Below are positions 31,801 to 40,628 of a stretch of 64,000 nt of DNA, in pieces. The position numbers and the translations under genes are program-made. Source of the DNA: Sceloporus undulatus (lineage: Eukaryota > Chordata > Lepidosauria > Squamata > Phrynosomatidae); NCBI RefSeq assembly GCF_019175285.1, contig NC_056523.1, positions 120,200,513 to 120,264,512 of the forward strand. Direction: 5' to 3'. The stretch's first letter is position 1. Every line of letters begins with the position of its first letter. The notes beneath the pieces were generated by a model. That model had not been told where the DNA came from. It saw nothing but the letters and a program-made list of their open reading frames with translations, and searched no databases.

Positions 31801-34573
31801 GCTTCGGCTTACGAAGGTTTCTTCGGGTTACGAAAAAACCGCGGCGCTATTTTCCGCCACCGGAGGGCAGCAGAGAGCTATTTTTCCATTAGCGCCTATG
31901 GGAATTCGGCTTACGAAGGTATTTCGGGTTACGAAATTAACCGCGGAACGAATTAATTTCGTAACCCGGGGTACCACTGTACAGGCCGCCCAAAAAGGGC
32001 AGTCTGCCAACGCCCCCTTTTCTGCTGGCGGGAAGCTGCAGTGGATAAACCATGCGGTTTCCCACTGGCAAACCCCCCCCCCGCAAAAAGTGGGTTCTTT
32101 ACCTGGTGCACTTGTGATGCCCGAGTGCGCCAATGGCAGCACTCGGGCAGACGCTAAGCATCCATCACGTCAAAATGGTGTCGCCTGTGTGTACAGGGCA
32201 CCACCATTTTGACATAGAGAATACGTACTAGGGTTGCAGGGCGTCTGTAAGTGACACCCCGAGGCAACCCTAGCATGTATTCCTTACGTGCTAAAAGACC
32301 CATCTGTACTGGGCCTTAGTTGCTTAATACCTTTTGAGACATGTACTAGATGAATGCAGTTGTTCAGAATGCTGCCTCCTTTTAACACTGTATGCCAGAC
32401 AGAACCATCTTTGCCTGCAGTTTGAGTATTACATACAGTTTCACAATGTTCCCATATGGTTCCAGCAAGACTACTTACACCCACAGAGATATTATGCAGA
32501 AAGTCACTTTATTCTATTTCCAACAGCCCAATGCATCCTAATACAGTGGTACCTCGGGATACGAAATACCCAGGTTACGAATTTTTCAGGATACGAAAAA
32601 ATCCCATAGGGATTTATTGTTTCGGGTTACGAAAGTTTTTTTGGGTTACGAAAAAACTCCGGCGCTATTTTAAATGGAGCCGCGGCGGAGCCGCGGCTTT
32701 TTTCCCCATTAGCGCCTATGGGTTTTCGGCTTACGAAGGCTTTTCGGGTTACGAAAGCGGCCGCGGAACGAATTATTTTCGTAACCCGAGGCACCACTGT
32801 AATTTACAACAGGTACTAATTACCCACCAGGAGGCAAGTTGCCCATGCACAACTAGGTTTTCTACAGGGCATCTGCCCTAAAGGCCATCCTCTAGCATTG
32901 TGCCAAGTAGGTGGGTACACTAAACGTCAAATGCAGCATCATTTTGGTCTGCACTGTCTTTCAAGCAGTTCATCCAAGTTTCCATTGTAATCCTTTTAAA
33001 CTTTAAAGGAACATGCATACAAAAACCCTAATAGTAGTTGACATTTTAATTGAAATTAAGTACTGACATCCAATGTAACATTTCCTAGACTTATCTGCCT
33101 TGAAGTTGTTTTCATAGTCTGCCTTTCATCTATCTGTTTATTGTTGGAAATTGTTCAAACGGCCCACTTAGCAGGTCTGGAGTCAACATGCCTACTAGCT
33201 AGCCTATAATCCAGGAGTGGCCTGTTTAGCCCTCCATTTGGACTTCAAATCCCATTAGCCAAAGACATCATAGCAGTGATTAAGGATTATAAGAGTTTTA
33301 AATTACAATACACTGGTCCCCCGGGTTACGAAATACCCAGGTTACGAAATTTTCGGGATACGAATAAATCCCATAGGGATTTATTGTTTCGGCTTACGAA
33401 GGTTTTTTCGGGTTACGAAAAAACCTCTGCGCTGTTTCAAATGGAGCCGCGNNNNNNNNNNNNNNNNNNNNNNNNNNNNNNNNNNNNNNNNNNNNNNNNN
33501 NNNNNNNNNNNNNNNNNNNNNNNNNNNNNNNNNNNNNNNNNNNNNNNNNNNTTATCGGGATACGAATAAATCCCATAGGGATTTATTGTTTCGGCTTACG
33601 AAGGTTTTTTCGGGTTACGAAAAAACCTCTGCGCTGTTTCAAATGGAGCCGCGGCGCAGCCGCGGCTTTTTCCCCATTAGCGCCTATGGGCTATTCGGCT
33701 TACGAAGTATCCCGGGTTACGAAAGTGGCGGCGGAACGAATTAATTTCGTAACCCGGGGTACCAGTGTATCTGATAAATGAAAGGTTTTCCATCCCTGCT
33801 ATGACACAATTTCCCTTAGAACAGATATTCAAATGCAAACTGATACACCTGTCCAGGAATATTCTGGACATGAGCAACAAGTCTTAACCTCACACTCCTT
33901 GTGATGTCAGCCAGCAAATAAGATCTGAACCATTTGTTATGACAGATAACCCAAATCAAAATTAGCATGCATACTCAAGCCAATGTTGTGTATCTTATGT
34001 TCAAAATCAAGGCACACTCCACTTGCGTGCCTGTTTTCAAGAAAACTAGGTGCAAGACTTCTCAGACACTATACTTTACTTATGCTCCATGGTGAATTTA
34101 TTCAGTAAGGGTATGTTTTGAGCAGCCCAAGTCCTGATTCCATTTAATAGGATTGATTTACAAAGCGTAACAGCATACAAGATTACAAATCAACAATGTA
34201 CTGAATGCAAGTCTCCCTGACAGCTGAAGTCTTAGAACCCATATATTTGTGAAGTGTTACACAAAAGCAGAGATAAATTGGCTTATAACTTAGTAGTCTA
34301 AAGACCTACCTTCATTTTTGATAAAAACCTATCTAAAAAATTCACAGCAAGGGAAAATGTCTCTGTACCAAATCCAAAGAACTGAAGTAAACTAAGCAGG
34401 TCTTTGACTTCAAAGTCTCTCAAACTCGCAGTCATCCGGAGCCCATTATCATGAGCAGATTCAATTATTCTTAGACCAGAGAACTTTGGCTGACATCTTA
34501 ACTCTTGATCCAGTAACACATTCAGCTGGTGCAGCAATTCCTGAGCCTCACTTGTTGCAAATGTTTCAATCAT
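28676..34573 (-). CDS. CCNG1: Cyclin G1, complete coding sequence (5 coding exons, 295 residues)
   Basis: CCNG1 is an atypical cyclin induced by p53; it recruits PP2A to MDM2 and affects G2/M and p53 turnover (family knowledge). Coding exons are 34310-34573, 30858-31111, 30068-30146, 29883-29981 and 28676-28867. Joined in phase they give 295 residues, the length I recall for human CCNG1. The cyclin box spans roughly residues 50-135, with IIESAHDNGLRMTASLRDFE, FSLAVNFLDRFLSKMK and GCIGLSCFYLAVKA. The C terminus holds LKWIVSGRTARQLKHSYYRI. No broken reading frame is seen. The gene converges on NUDCD2; its promoter is near 38.9 kb, so intron 1 is about 4 kb and transposon-rich. Intron 2 contains the assembly gap. 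Confidence 0.97.
29078..29217. mobile_element. P2 palindromic MITE, copy 3
   Basis: TTCCCAAACTTTGGTCCTCC at the left pairs with GGAGGACCAAAGTTTGGGAA at the right. It lies in CCNG1 intron 5. Confidence 0.85.
29883..29981 (-). CDS. CCNG1: CCNG1 exon 5
   Basis: 33 codons, phase 0 on both sides: PSVLALSVMALEVEEEKLLE then LVEVIESLRMHSK. The acceptor is CTCCTTCAG and the donor AAG|GTAGGC. It corresponds to the PSVLALSIIALEIQ region of human CCNG1. Confidence 0.95.
30068..30146 (-). CDS. CCNG1: CCNG1 exon 4
   Basis: 79 bp completing an arginine codon and then KSHLSLERLEAQLKACHCRI and ALSKVR. The acceptor is TCTCACAG and the donor AGG|GTAAGA. Intron 4 below it is only 86 bp (29982-30067). Confidence 0.95.
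30540..30714. mobile_element. TA-flanked DNA transposon remnant (CAGTCGTCCCTCC ends)
   Basis: The left end is CAGAAGTCCCTTCTGATTTG and the right end, reverse complemented, is CAGTCGTCCCTCCCGATTTG, with TA on both sides. It probably belongs to the same family as 20886-21109. It lies in CCNG1 intron 3. Confidence 0.55.
30858..31111 (-). CDS. CCNG1: CCNG1 exon 3 (cyclin box core)
   Basis: 254 bp starting VQPKHLGCIGLSCFYLAVKA, then NVPLATDLIRISQYQFTISD and KATTAYHFLQLYHSIL. It ends with two bases of a split codon. The acceptor is TTTTCTAG and the donor AAAG|GTACAG. Confidence 0.97.
31199..31215. repeat. Poly-G run in CCNG1 intron 2
   Basis: About 17 consecutive G. Its length is likely to be unreliable in an assembly. 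Confidence 0.9.
31737..31979. mobile_element. 'GATACGAA' MITE, copy 2 (left tip lost)
   Basis: Starts within GGATACGAATGCGCC and ends CGTAACCCGGGGTACCACTG before TA. The outer left tip CAGTGGTACC is not present. It lies in CCNG1 intron 2. Confidence 0.75.
31982..32315. mobile_element. Harbinger-like hairpin element related to 19377-19742
   Basis: Contains GTCAAAATGGTGTCGCC paired with GGCACCACCATTTTGAC, and ATACGTACTAGGGTT paired with AACCCTAGCATGTAT. This is the same two-hairpin plan as 19377-19742. The right end CTGTACTGGGCC is followed by TTA. The left end is not clear, because the adjacent 'GATACGAA' element abuts it. Confidence 0.55.
32544..32799. mobile_element. 'GATACGAA' MITE, copy 3
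   Basis: CAGTGGTACCTCGGGATACG at the left and CGTAACCCGAGGCACCACTG at the right, TA on both sides. A GCCGCGGCGGAGCCGCGGC hairpin is in the centre. It lies in CCNG1 intron 2. Confidence 0.85.
33311..33767. mobile_element. 'GATACGAA' MITE, copy 4, split by an assembly gap
   Basis: CACTGGTCCCCCGGGTTACG at the left and CGTAACCCGGGGTACCAGTG at the right. The stretch before the gap (about 33354-33451) is repeated identically after it (about 33555-33651), so the true element is probably about 250-260 bp. Confidence 0.8.
33452..33551. other. Assembly gap of exactly 100 N
   Basis: A run of 100 N, the usual placeholder length. It falls at the start of a GC-rich palindrome (GCCGCGGCGCAGCCGCGGC) and is flanked by identical sequence on both sides. 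Confidence 0.98.
34310..34573 (-). CDS. CCNG1: CCNG1 exon 2 (start codon)
   Basis: The ATG is the first codon of the exon (TTTCAG|ATG). It encodes MIETFATSEAQELLHQLNVL, then CQPKFSGLRIIESAHDNGLR and FSLAVNFLDRFLSKMK, 88 codons, donor AAG|GTAGGT. The start agrees with human MIEVLTTTDSQKLLHQ. Extending upstream would cross the splice acceptor. Confidence 0.97.
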
Positions 34574-35179
34574 CTGAAATACAAGACTTGGTTCAGAATA
34601 ACTGCCTATAGCAAAGCATGTACTTGTCATCCTGTATGAAGATCATATTTGATTCTGCCATTGGTTACAAGTCAACTGACAAAGGAATAGATCAGCAATT
34701 TTGCAAACCAGTACCCTCTAGATATGCCAGACTACATTATCCCCGGTTAACATGACCACTGTTCAAGGATGATGGGGGACATGGTCCAACATATATGTAA
34801 GTTTGCAAAAGAGCATCAATGGTGTAGAACTAGAACGTTATCACATGGACCCGCAGACATTGTTAGAGAACACCTCCCAGCATTCCTAGTCAATGGTGAG
34901 GAATGCTGGGAGTTGCAGCTCAACATGTGGCGGGCCAAAAGGTTTTTGCCCTTGTTGTAGATATGTCACCCAAAGCTAATGTGTTATGATGCATGTTTTA
35001 TTAGTTTACATTTTTCCCAAAGCCAGAATGGCCAAGGTAATGCAAAAGGCAGGTGTGTCGAGTGAGGACTGATTAAAGATAGCTTTAGGGTGGGGGGACA
35101 TGCTCAGAAAACTACAAGAGGACAACCAACAGTGAGATTTTGGTTAACTGGCGTGGCCATTGCTCACACTTTTACCACA

Positions 35180-35385
35180 TTGCCACACTACACTCGTATA
35201 ATGCTGCTATTCCACTTTTCTGGTCTGGCTGCCTCCTATTGCCTTTTGGGATTTGCAGTTTAGGGCGTGGAATTAGAATTCCCAGGCAGAGCTCTTAGGC
35301 CTCACTGAACTACAAACCCCAAAATGCAACAGGAGGCAGCCAGAGCAGTAAAAGTGGAATAGCAGCACTAGAAGAGTGTAGTGCA
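35180..35385. mobile_element. Palindromic MITE related to P1
   Basis: GCTGCTATTCCACTTTTCTG ... GGGATTTGCAGTTTAGGGCG on the left and CAAACCCCAAAATGCAACAG ... AAAGTGGAATAGCAGCA on the right. A further half copy is at 35600-35745. Both lie in CCNG1 intron 1. Confidence 0.65.
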
Positions 35386-35811
35386 GTAATGTCCTTAGTG
35401 AACCAATCAGCTCTGTTTCTGTAGATGGCTGCAAAGATAGGATCCAAAACTGAAGTAACCATTCTAACAGGGCCTTGTCTCAGAAAACTCCAGCACATGC
35501 ACAGAAAATGTCTCTGTTAATTATTACAACAGCATCCAAATCTGTATTAGTAAGTGTTTTCAATAACATTTAATGCATTCCAGGAATTAGGAAGCAGGGA
35601 CCCTTTCACACTACATAATTGTTTCACTATGATTTCACTTTAACTGCCATGGCTGGATCCTATGGAATCCCAGGCTTTGTGTTTTGGCGAGGCACTAGGT
35701 TGAGAATGTGCAATACCCCTCCCTGACCTTCAGCTCCCAGCATATTATATATATATATGACTTACAGCCAGAGATCCCAGCATTGCCCCTGTATTTATTG
35801 TCAAATCAATT

Positions 35812-36003
35812 AACTTTGGGAGACCAGGGTTTGAATGCCTACTCAGACATGGAAGCCTACTGGGTGAGTTGGGCAGGGCACAATCTGAGCCTCACAGGAA
35901 CAGAATGGCAAACCCATCTGAACAAATCTTGCCAATAAAACCCTGTGATAGGCTTGGCCTTAGGGCTGTGATAAGACAGAAACAACTTGAAGACATACAA
36001 CAA
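35812..36003 (+). mobile_element. tRNA-derived Sauria-type SINE
   Basis: Forward: B-box-like GGGTTTGAATGCCTACTCAG, AACAAATCTTGCCAATAAAA and the 3' end AACTTGAAGACATACAACAA. Confidence 0.8.
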
Positions 36004-36269
36004 TTGATTCTACACTGAAGAGAGAGAGAGAAGGCATTTTTGTCAATCTCAAACTTCTAGGCCCAAAGCACTGCTGAAAAAGGTTTCTTTACTAAGAGAG
36101 TAAACAAGGCACTTGATAAAATGATGCTCTGCAAGTCTCCTATCAATCTCATTATACTAAGTCAGTAGAAAGGTTAAAGCCAACAACGTCTAGTTGACAG
36201 GTTAATCATTTTGCAGAATAAAACAGCCCCCAGAGGTAGGAGGATACATATATTTTTATCATTAAGACG

Positions 36270-36610
36270 TTTCTTCAAATGACATCCTAGACTCTGGAAG
36301 GCCTTTCCAGACTAGAACATCTTTGTTGGCCTGCCTCCCCCCTCCTTTTTCTTCCATTATCCCCCCTCTTTATCTTTATTTTACCCTGACCCTGCTAGAA
36401 ACCCTTACTTCATTTTAATTGTTATTGTATTTAATGTCTTCTTTGATTTAATCTCTTTTTAGCGTTAAATATGTTTTTATAATGGGGGAGGGATGGGGTT
36501 TTGGGAATTTTTAACATATTTTTTTTTACTGTATTTTGTTTTCCTGTTCTAAATTGCTTTGATTCCTTGAGATTAAGCAGAATATAAATTATTATTATTA
36601 TTTTATTTAT
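36270..36610 (+). mobile_element. L2-like LINE 3'UTR and tail
   Basis: GGAAGGCCTTTCCAGACTAG, a long AT-rich UTR, then the terminal TTAAGCAGAATATAAATTAT and an ATT repeat tail. Confidence 0.5.
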
Positions 36611-36611
36611 T

Positions 36612-36801
36612 TTATAAATTATATGTGCTTTCAAGTAATTTCATAGGGTTTCCTCAGGCAAGGAATATTAAGAGGTTGTTTTGCCAATTCCTTCCTATGA
36701 AAGCCTACAGCACCTGGTATTCTTTAGTCGTCTCCCATCCAAGTACTAAGGAAGGTCAGCCCTGGTTAGTACTTCCAAGATCAGGCAGGATCTGGTGCCT
36801 T
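36612..36801 (-). mobile_element. 5S-rRNA-derived SINE (5S-Sauria type)
   Basis: The reverse complement carries the 3' half of 5S rRNA. On the plus strand one reads GCCTACAGCACCTGGTATTC, GTCTCCCATCCAAGTACTAA and GATCAGGCAGGATCTGGTGC. The adjoining tail resembles that of the tRNA-derived SINEs. It is a pseudogenic SINE head and not a 5S gene. Confidence 0.85.
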
Positions 36802-36874
36802 CAGAGTATTTAGGCCTAAGTTTATAAATAAATGTATATGTTGTATGTTAGGTTTATGTACGGTATTTATAAAG

Positions 36875-37010
36875 AGTGTCTTCCTTTGGAGGTTTTTAAA
36901 CAGAGGCTGGATGGCCATCTGTGGGGGGTGCTGTGATTGTGAGTTCCTGCATGGCAGAATGGGGCTAGACTGGATGGCCCTTGAGGCCTCTTCCCACTCT
37001 ATGATTCAAT
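36875..37010 (+). mobile_element. CR1 LINE 3' end
   Basis: GGCTGGATGGCCATCTGTGG, ATGGCAGAATGGGGCTAGAC and the terminal CCCACTCTATGATTCAAT, the conserved end of CR1. Confidence 0.8.
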
Positions 37011-37503
37011 TTAAGACAGGCACATCTGGGTGGTCTCTCTCTCAGATCAGGGCACCAAGCCTATGAAGTACAGTATGGGAATCAATGGGAAGCCTTTCCC
37101 TTGGTCTTTGTGAAGCCCTGCAGGGTGTACCGGTATCCCTGAACAAGGTGCTCACCTAGGCCTGCCCTCAGCCCCCCAGGTGATTTTAGGCCTGGCACTA
37201 CCTTTCAGCTTGACATACTCCAGAAGGATTTAAAAAAACAGAGGCCTGCCGACACAACCTTGAGATCCTTGGAAGAAATGTAGGATACAAACATAGCAAA
37301 TTGCTGAGAAGTAATCTAAGCTGGTGTTCAGTTGTGTCTCCTTTAGCATTTGCTGAGACAGCACTCCCCCCCCCCCATCCCCTACTGTCCTTTTTGCATA
37401 TGAAGCCAGTTTTTGGACCTGGGGATTGTGGTTTCACAGGTGTGCAACTGAAAGCAAATAAACCAGATACCCATCAACTCTTAGTGAAAGGGATCTTTTA
37501 GCT

Positions 37504-37872
37504 CAGGGGTAGGAAACCTGTGGCCCACGGGCCAAATGCGGCCTGGCGGGCCTTGGGACCGGCCCCAGCCCGTCCTGCCGCCGAGGAATTTGGCCTCTCG
37601 CGCGCGGGGCAAGGGGGGCAATTGTCTTAGACGCCTGAGAAACATGCGTTTATATTAACATTTTTTTAAAAAATCAGCAAATTTTTTTGCATGTCCTCCA
37701 CTTTTTTTAAAAAAGTGTCCACCATTTGAAAGTGTTGTCCTACATTTGTCCCAGTTATTTATTTATTTAAATTTTTTAAAAAATATTTAATTATTTATTT
37801 TTTGGCTTCGGCCCCCCAGTTGTCTGAGGGACAGCAACCCAGCCCCCGGCTCAAAAAGGTTGCCTACCCCTG
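37504..37872. mobile_element. hAT-type non-autonomous element with 8-bp target duplication
   Basis: Ends CAGGGGTAGGAAACCTGTGG and the reverse of AAAAGGTTGCCTACCCCTG. The 8-bp direct repeat TTTTAGCT sits immediately outside both ends (37496-37503 and 37873-37880). That, with the CAGGGGT tip, marks hAT. It is 369 bp, AT-rich inside, non-coding, and lies in CCNG1 intron 1. Confidence 0.9.
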
Positions 37873-37884
37873 TTTTAGCTCCTT

Positions 37885-38028
37885 CAGACTAACTGAAAGA
37901 AAGAAGCTGGGAGGGAGCAGGAGCTTTCCTAGACTTGAGGCTACTTCCCCAGATGCATCTGTAGACTCAAGTAGGCTCTAGTCTATGAGAACTCCTGCTC
38001 TCAGCTTCTTTCTTTCAGTTACTCTGAA
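37885..38028. mobile_element. Palindromic MITE (AACTGAAAGAAAGAAGCT arms)
   Basis: The left arm AACTGAAAGAAAGAAGCTGG ... GCAGGAGCTTTC and the right arm GAACTCCTGCT...AGCTTCTTTCTTTCAGTT are inverse complements around CAGATGCATCTG. Confidence 0.75.
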
Positions 38029-38219
38029 AGGTGCTAGAAAATCCCATTGCACTCTGTTTCCTCAGACTAACAGGGCTCTGTGTTTGAATCCTGCTCAAGC
38101 CTTAAGTCCTTCCACCAGCCCCCTCTATGGCCCAGGTCCAGCAAAGCAACATGCCCAGGCTTGCCCTTGGCAACCTCTGAAGAGGAGGGACACAAGGTCC
38201 CACAAATGGCCCTCCTTCT

Positions 38220-38600
38220 TCTCTTACCTTATTATTACCTTATTATTATTATTATTATTATTGACTCTCTCCCCCAAATTGAGGGCATAGACAGCTTTAC
38301 AAACCAAAACAGTACAATCAAAAACACACTAATGTGCCCACATTAAAAGAGCATTAAAACACATGTTCAAACATGACTCATCATCAGAATAAAACACAGC
38401 CAAAAGAGAAAAGCTCTTTAAAAACAGTACATATTAGAAGCAGTTAAAATGCTAAAACACACTGAGAGAACAAAAGTGAAGACCGTATGCATACCCTTAA
38501 AACCTTACGTGGCAGAAGGTTTTAAAACAGAGCAGCAGGGAGATCAAGGCAGGCTGGCAGCTTCTAGAGCTGAGGTCAATTAAAAACAAGGCTCGCATTA
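38220..38600 (-). mobile_element. L2-like LINE 3'UTR
   Basis: Reverse: an ATT repeat tail, GACAGCTTTACAAACCAAAA, then A-rich UTR sequence up to GGCAGAAGGTTTTAAAACAG. It lies just downstream of the CCNG1 leader. Confidence 0.5.
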
Positions 38601-38739
38601 AAGTTAAATGCAAATTAATATTAAAAATAGATTAAAATTAAAGCAAATAAATAAATGCACTTGGGCCAAGTCTCTATATTTAAAAGCGAAACATCTGTCC
38701 CTCTTCTTAAAGGCACGAAGGAAAAGAGTCGCCTGTGGA

Positions 38740-38822
<83 letters not shown>

Positions 38823-38893
38823 CCCTCCCAGAACTCGCTCCTTCCTCTTTCAGCTCTAACAAGTTCTGACCATCGGTAAGTTGCGAAAGGCAA
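38740..38893 (-). other. CCNG1: CCNG1 5' leader / noncoding exon 1 (predicted)
   Basis: Inferred from a TATA box at 38921-38927, which would place the start near 38893. The leader begins GCAACTTACCGATGG and contains one short upstream frame (ATG at 38871-38873, six codons with its stop at 38856-38858). It then runs into the CAG tract. No clear donor was found at its end; the best is CCAC|GTAAGG near 38508. The exon's 3' limit is therefore open. Confidence 0.5.
38741..38821. repeat. (CTG)27 / (CAG)27 trinucleotide repeat
   Basis: An uninterrupted 81-bp CTG run on the plus strand, read as CAG in the CCNG1 direction, within the predicted CCNG1 leader. It explains the poly-Gln, poly-Ala and poly-Cys frames seen there; none starts with an ATG. 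Confidence 0.98.
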
Positions 38894-39010
38894 GGCCACG
38901 CGCAAGCTCCGCCCCCTGGCTTATATAGTCCCGCCCCACGAGCCGCTCCCTGTCATTGGCTACTGAGCCTGAAAACGTCAGAGGCCAATTCTCCAATCAG
39001 CTTCAAGTTG
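38894..39010 (-). promoter_or_regulatory. CCNG1 core promoter: TATA, GC box, CCAAT
   Basis: On the minus strand TATATAA (38921-38927), GGGGCGGG (38930-38937) and CCAAT (38955-38959) appear in the standard order and spacing ahead of the predicted start. Two further CCAAT words in the other orientation lie near 38984 and 38993. Confidence 0.7.
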
Positions 39011-39184
39011 AAAGGGGGAAGCCATAAAGGAGAGGGGGAGAAAAGGGCTAAGAGGCGCCCTCTGGCGTCCAGCTTTCAAACGGCGCCTCCGTCCATCCCT
39101 GCTCCAATGGTGGAACTGCATGGCGCATGCGTATTGGAGTTTGGGTTTGTTTGTTTTAATTTTTGAGGCACAGTTTTTTCACTT

Positions 39185-39385
39185 AGGGTGCATCTACACT
39201 GTAGAAACAGTGCATTTTGACTTAACTGCCATGACTCCATCCTACTTGTAGTTCGATGAGACATGGGTACTCTGGGGAAGAGAATGCAAAAGGCCTTGTA
39301 AAACTACAAATCCCAGGATTCCATAGGATGGAGCTACAACACTTAAAAGTAGTGCCAAACTGCATCATTTCTACAGTGCAGGATG
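39185..39385. mobile_element. P1 palindromic MITE
   Basis: GGGTGCATCTACACTGTAGA on the left and CATCATTTCTACAGTGCAG on the right, with AAAACTACAAATCCCAGGAT in the right arm. Confidence 0.75.
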
Positions 39386-39673
39386 ACCAGCCGCCCTCCT
39401 TTTCCAGAGCATATCCTCCATTTTGAGCAGGACTAAGAACAGGGTGGCCAGAGGTCCTCCTTTTCTAGGATCTGCCCTACACTTCAGCTTTCTGTCTGGC
39501 AGGAATTTCAAAATGTCCTCCATTTTGAGCAGGAATAAGAAGCATGAATTTATATGAGTGGGTTTTTTTAAGCTTTTATACTGCAGTGTCCTCCGTTATT
39601 ATTTGCCTCGAATATCCTCCATTTCGTGGTGTCTTGCCCTCCTTTGAGGTTAGGACATCTGGTCACCCTGCTA
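39386..39673 (+). mobile_element. GGTGACCAG-type repeat, copies 3a and 3b (nested or tandem)
   Basis: GGATGACCAGCCGCCCTCCT starts one copy; ACAGGGTGGCCAGAGGTCCT starts a second about 50 bp later. The common end is GACATCTGGTCACCCTGC. Confidence 0.65.
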
Positions 39674-39865
39674 TAGATGCACCCTATGTTATAACTAGAG
39701 CCTCAAAGTTGCAGTGCCCATGTGCCTTTGTCTATAAGAAGACTGTCTGCAAGCATTTAGTCATTAAAAGTCTCCTTGGGCTCTCTGCTGGGAAAAGGCG
39801 GCCTGTGCTCTCTCCAAATCAGTTTGGGATGCTGATGGGACTTAAGATTCAGCACGTTTTTGTAG

Positions 39866-40094
39866 GTTGGTGTTGCTGTGGGCCTTCATGTTGTTTCTGA
39901 CTTATGGCGATCCTAGGCAACCCTATCATGGGGCTTTCTTGGCAAGATTTCTTCAGAAGAGGTTTGCCATTGCCTTCCCCTGAGGCTGAGAGAGTGTGAC
40001 TTGCCCAAAGTCACCCGGTGAGTTTACATGGCCAAGTGGAGAATCAAACCCTAGTCTCCAGAGTCATAACTCAAACCACTACATCACACTATTT
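39866..40094 (-). mobile_element. tRNA-derived Sauria-type SINE
   Basis: Reverse orientation, well preserved: TGTTTCTGACTTATGGCGAT, TGACTTGCCCAAAGTCACCC, ending ACTCAAACCACTACATCACA. Confidence 0.88.
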
Positions 40095-40509
40095 CTTGAT
40101 AAGAACCAGATATAAGAGAAGAACCATGAGAAAAGATTGTATGTACAGCGCTGTGTAAATTTACATTTTGGCAGAATGATTTTTACCATAAGTGGACTGT
40201 ATTGGGTTTTTTATATAGTGGATGCTTTCCCCTTGGATTGTCCCTTATCTATACAGATGGATTCATAAAAACTTGTGGTTCTAGAACTATAACCTTTTAG
40301 CAGGATGTGGCGTGCAAAGGAGAGGACTTGCAACATTTGGAGCCAAGTGGGATTGGCTTGTCTCAAGGCTTTGAACAAACTATCAGGAGATCTCAGCTTT
40401 CCTGCATCAAATAAGTCCATTATTCTATATATTCAACATTTATTCCAATTTCTGCAGTAGGCTAATCAAGCTGGGGTGCACTAAAAAGGGCAACAGGTGA
40501 GGGATCAGG

Positions 40510-40628
40510 GACAATTATTAATAATAATATGTTTTGTTTATAAACCGCTATTCCAAATAGATCATAGCGGTGTACAAGAAAATTATATAACAGTACAAGA
40601 AAAATCTACAATTAAGATACACTGTATC
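40510..40628 (-). mobile_element. LINE 3' end fragment
   Basis: AATAATAATATG tail, then TTTATAAACCGCTATTCC and TCATAGCGGTGTACAAGAAA, an L2-like 3' end cut off by the minisatellite. Confidence 0.5.

Noticed and set aside
38855-38864. p53 half-site GAACTTGTTA near the CCNG1 start
   Set aside because: One half-site with a mismatch and no second decamer beside it; too weak to call, although CCNG1 is a known p53 target.
38608-38905. Poly-Gln, poly-Ala and poly-Cys proteins over the CTG tract
   Set aside because: Translations of a pure triplet repeat. The poly-Gln frame would have to start at a TTG, and flanking residues match nothing known.
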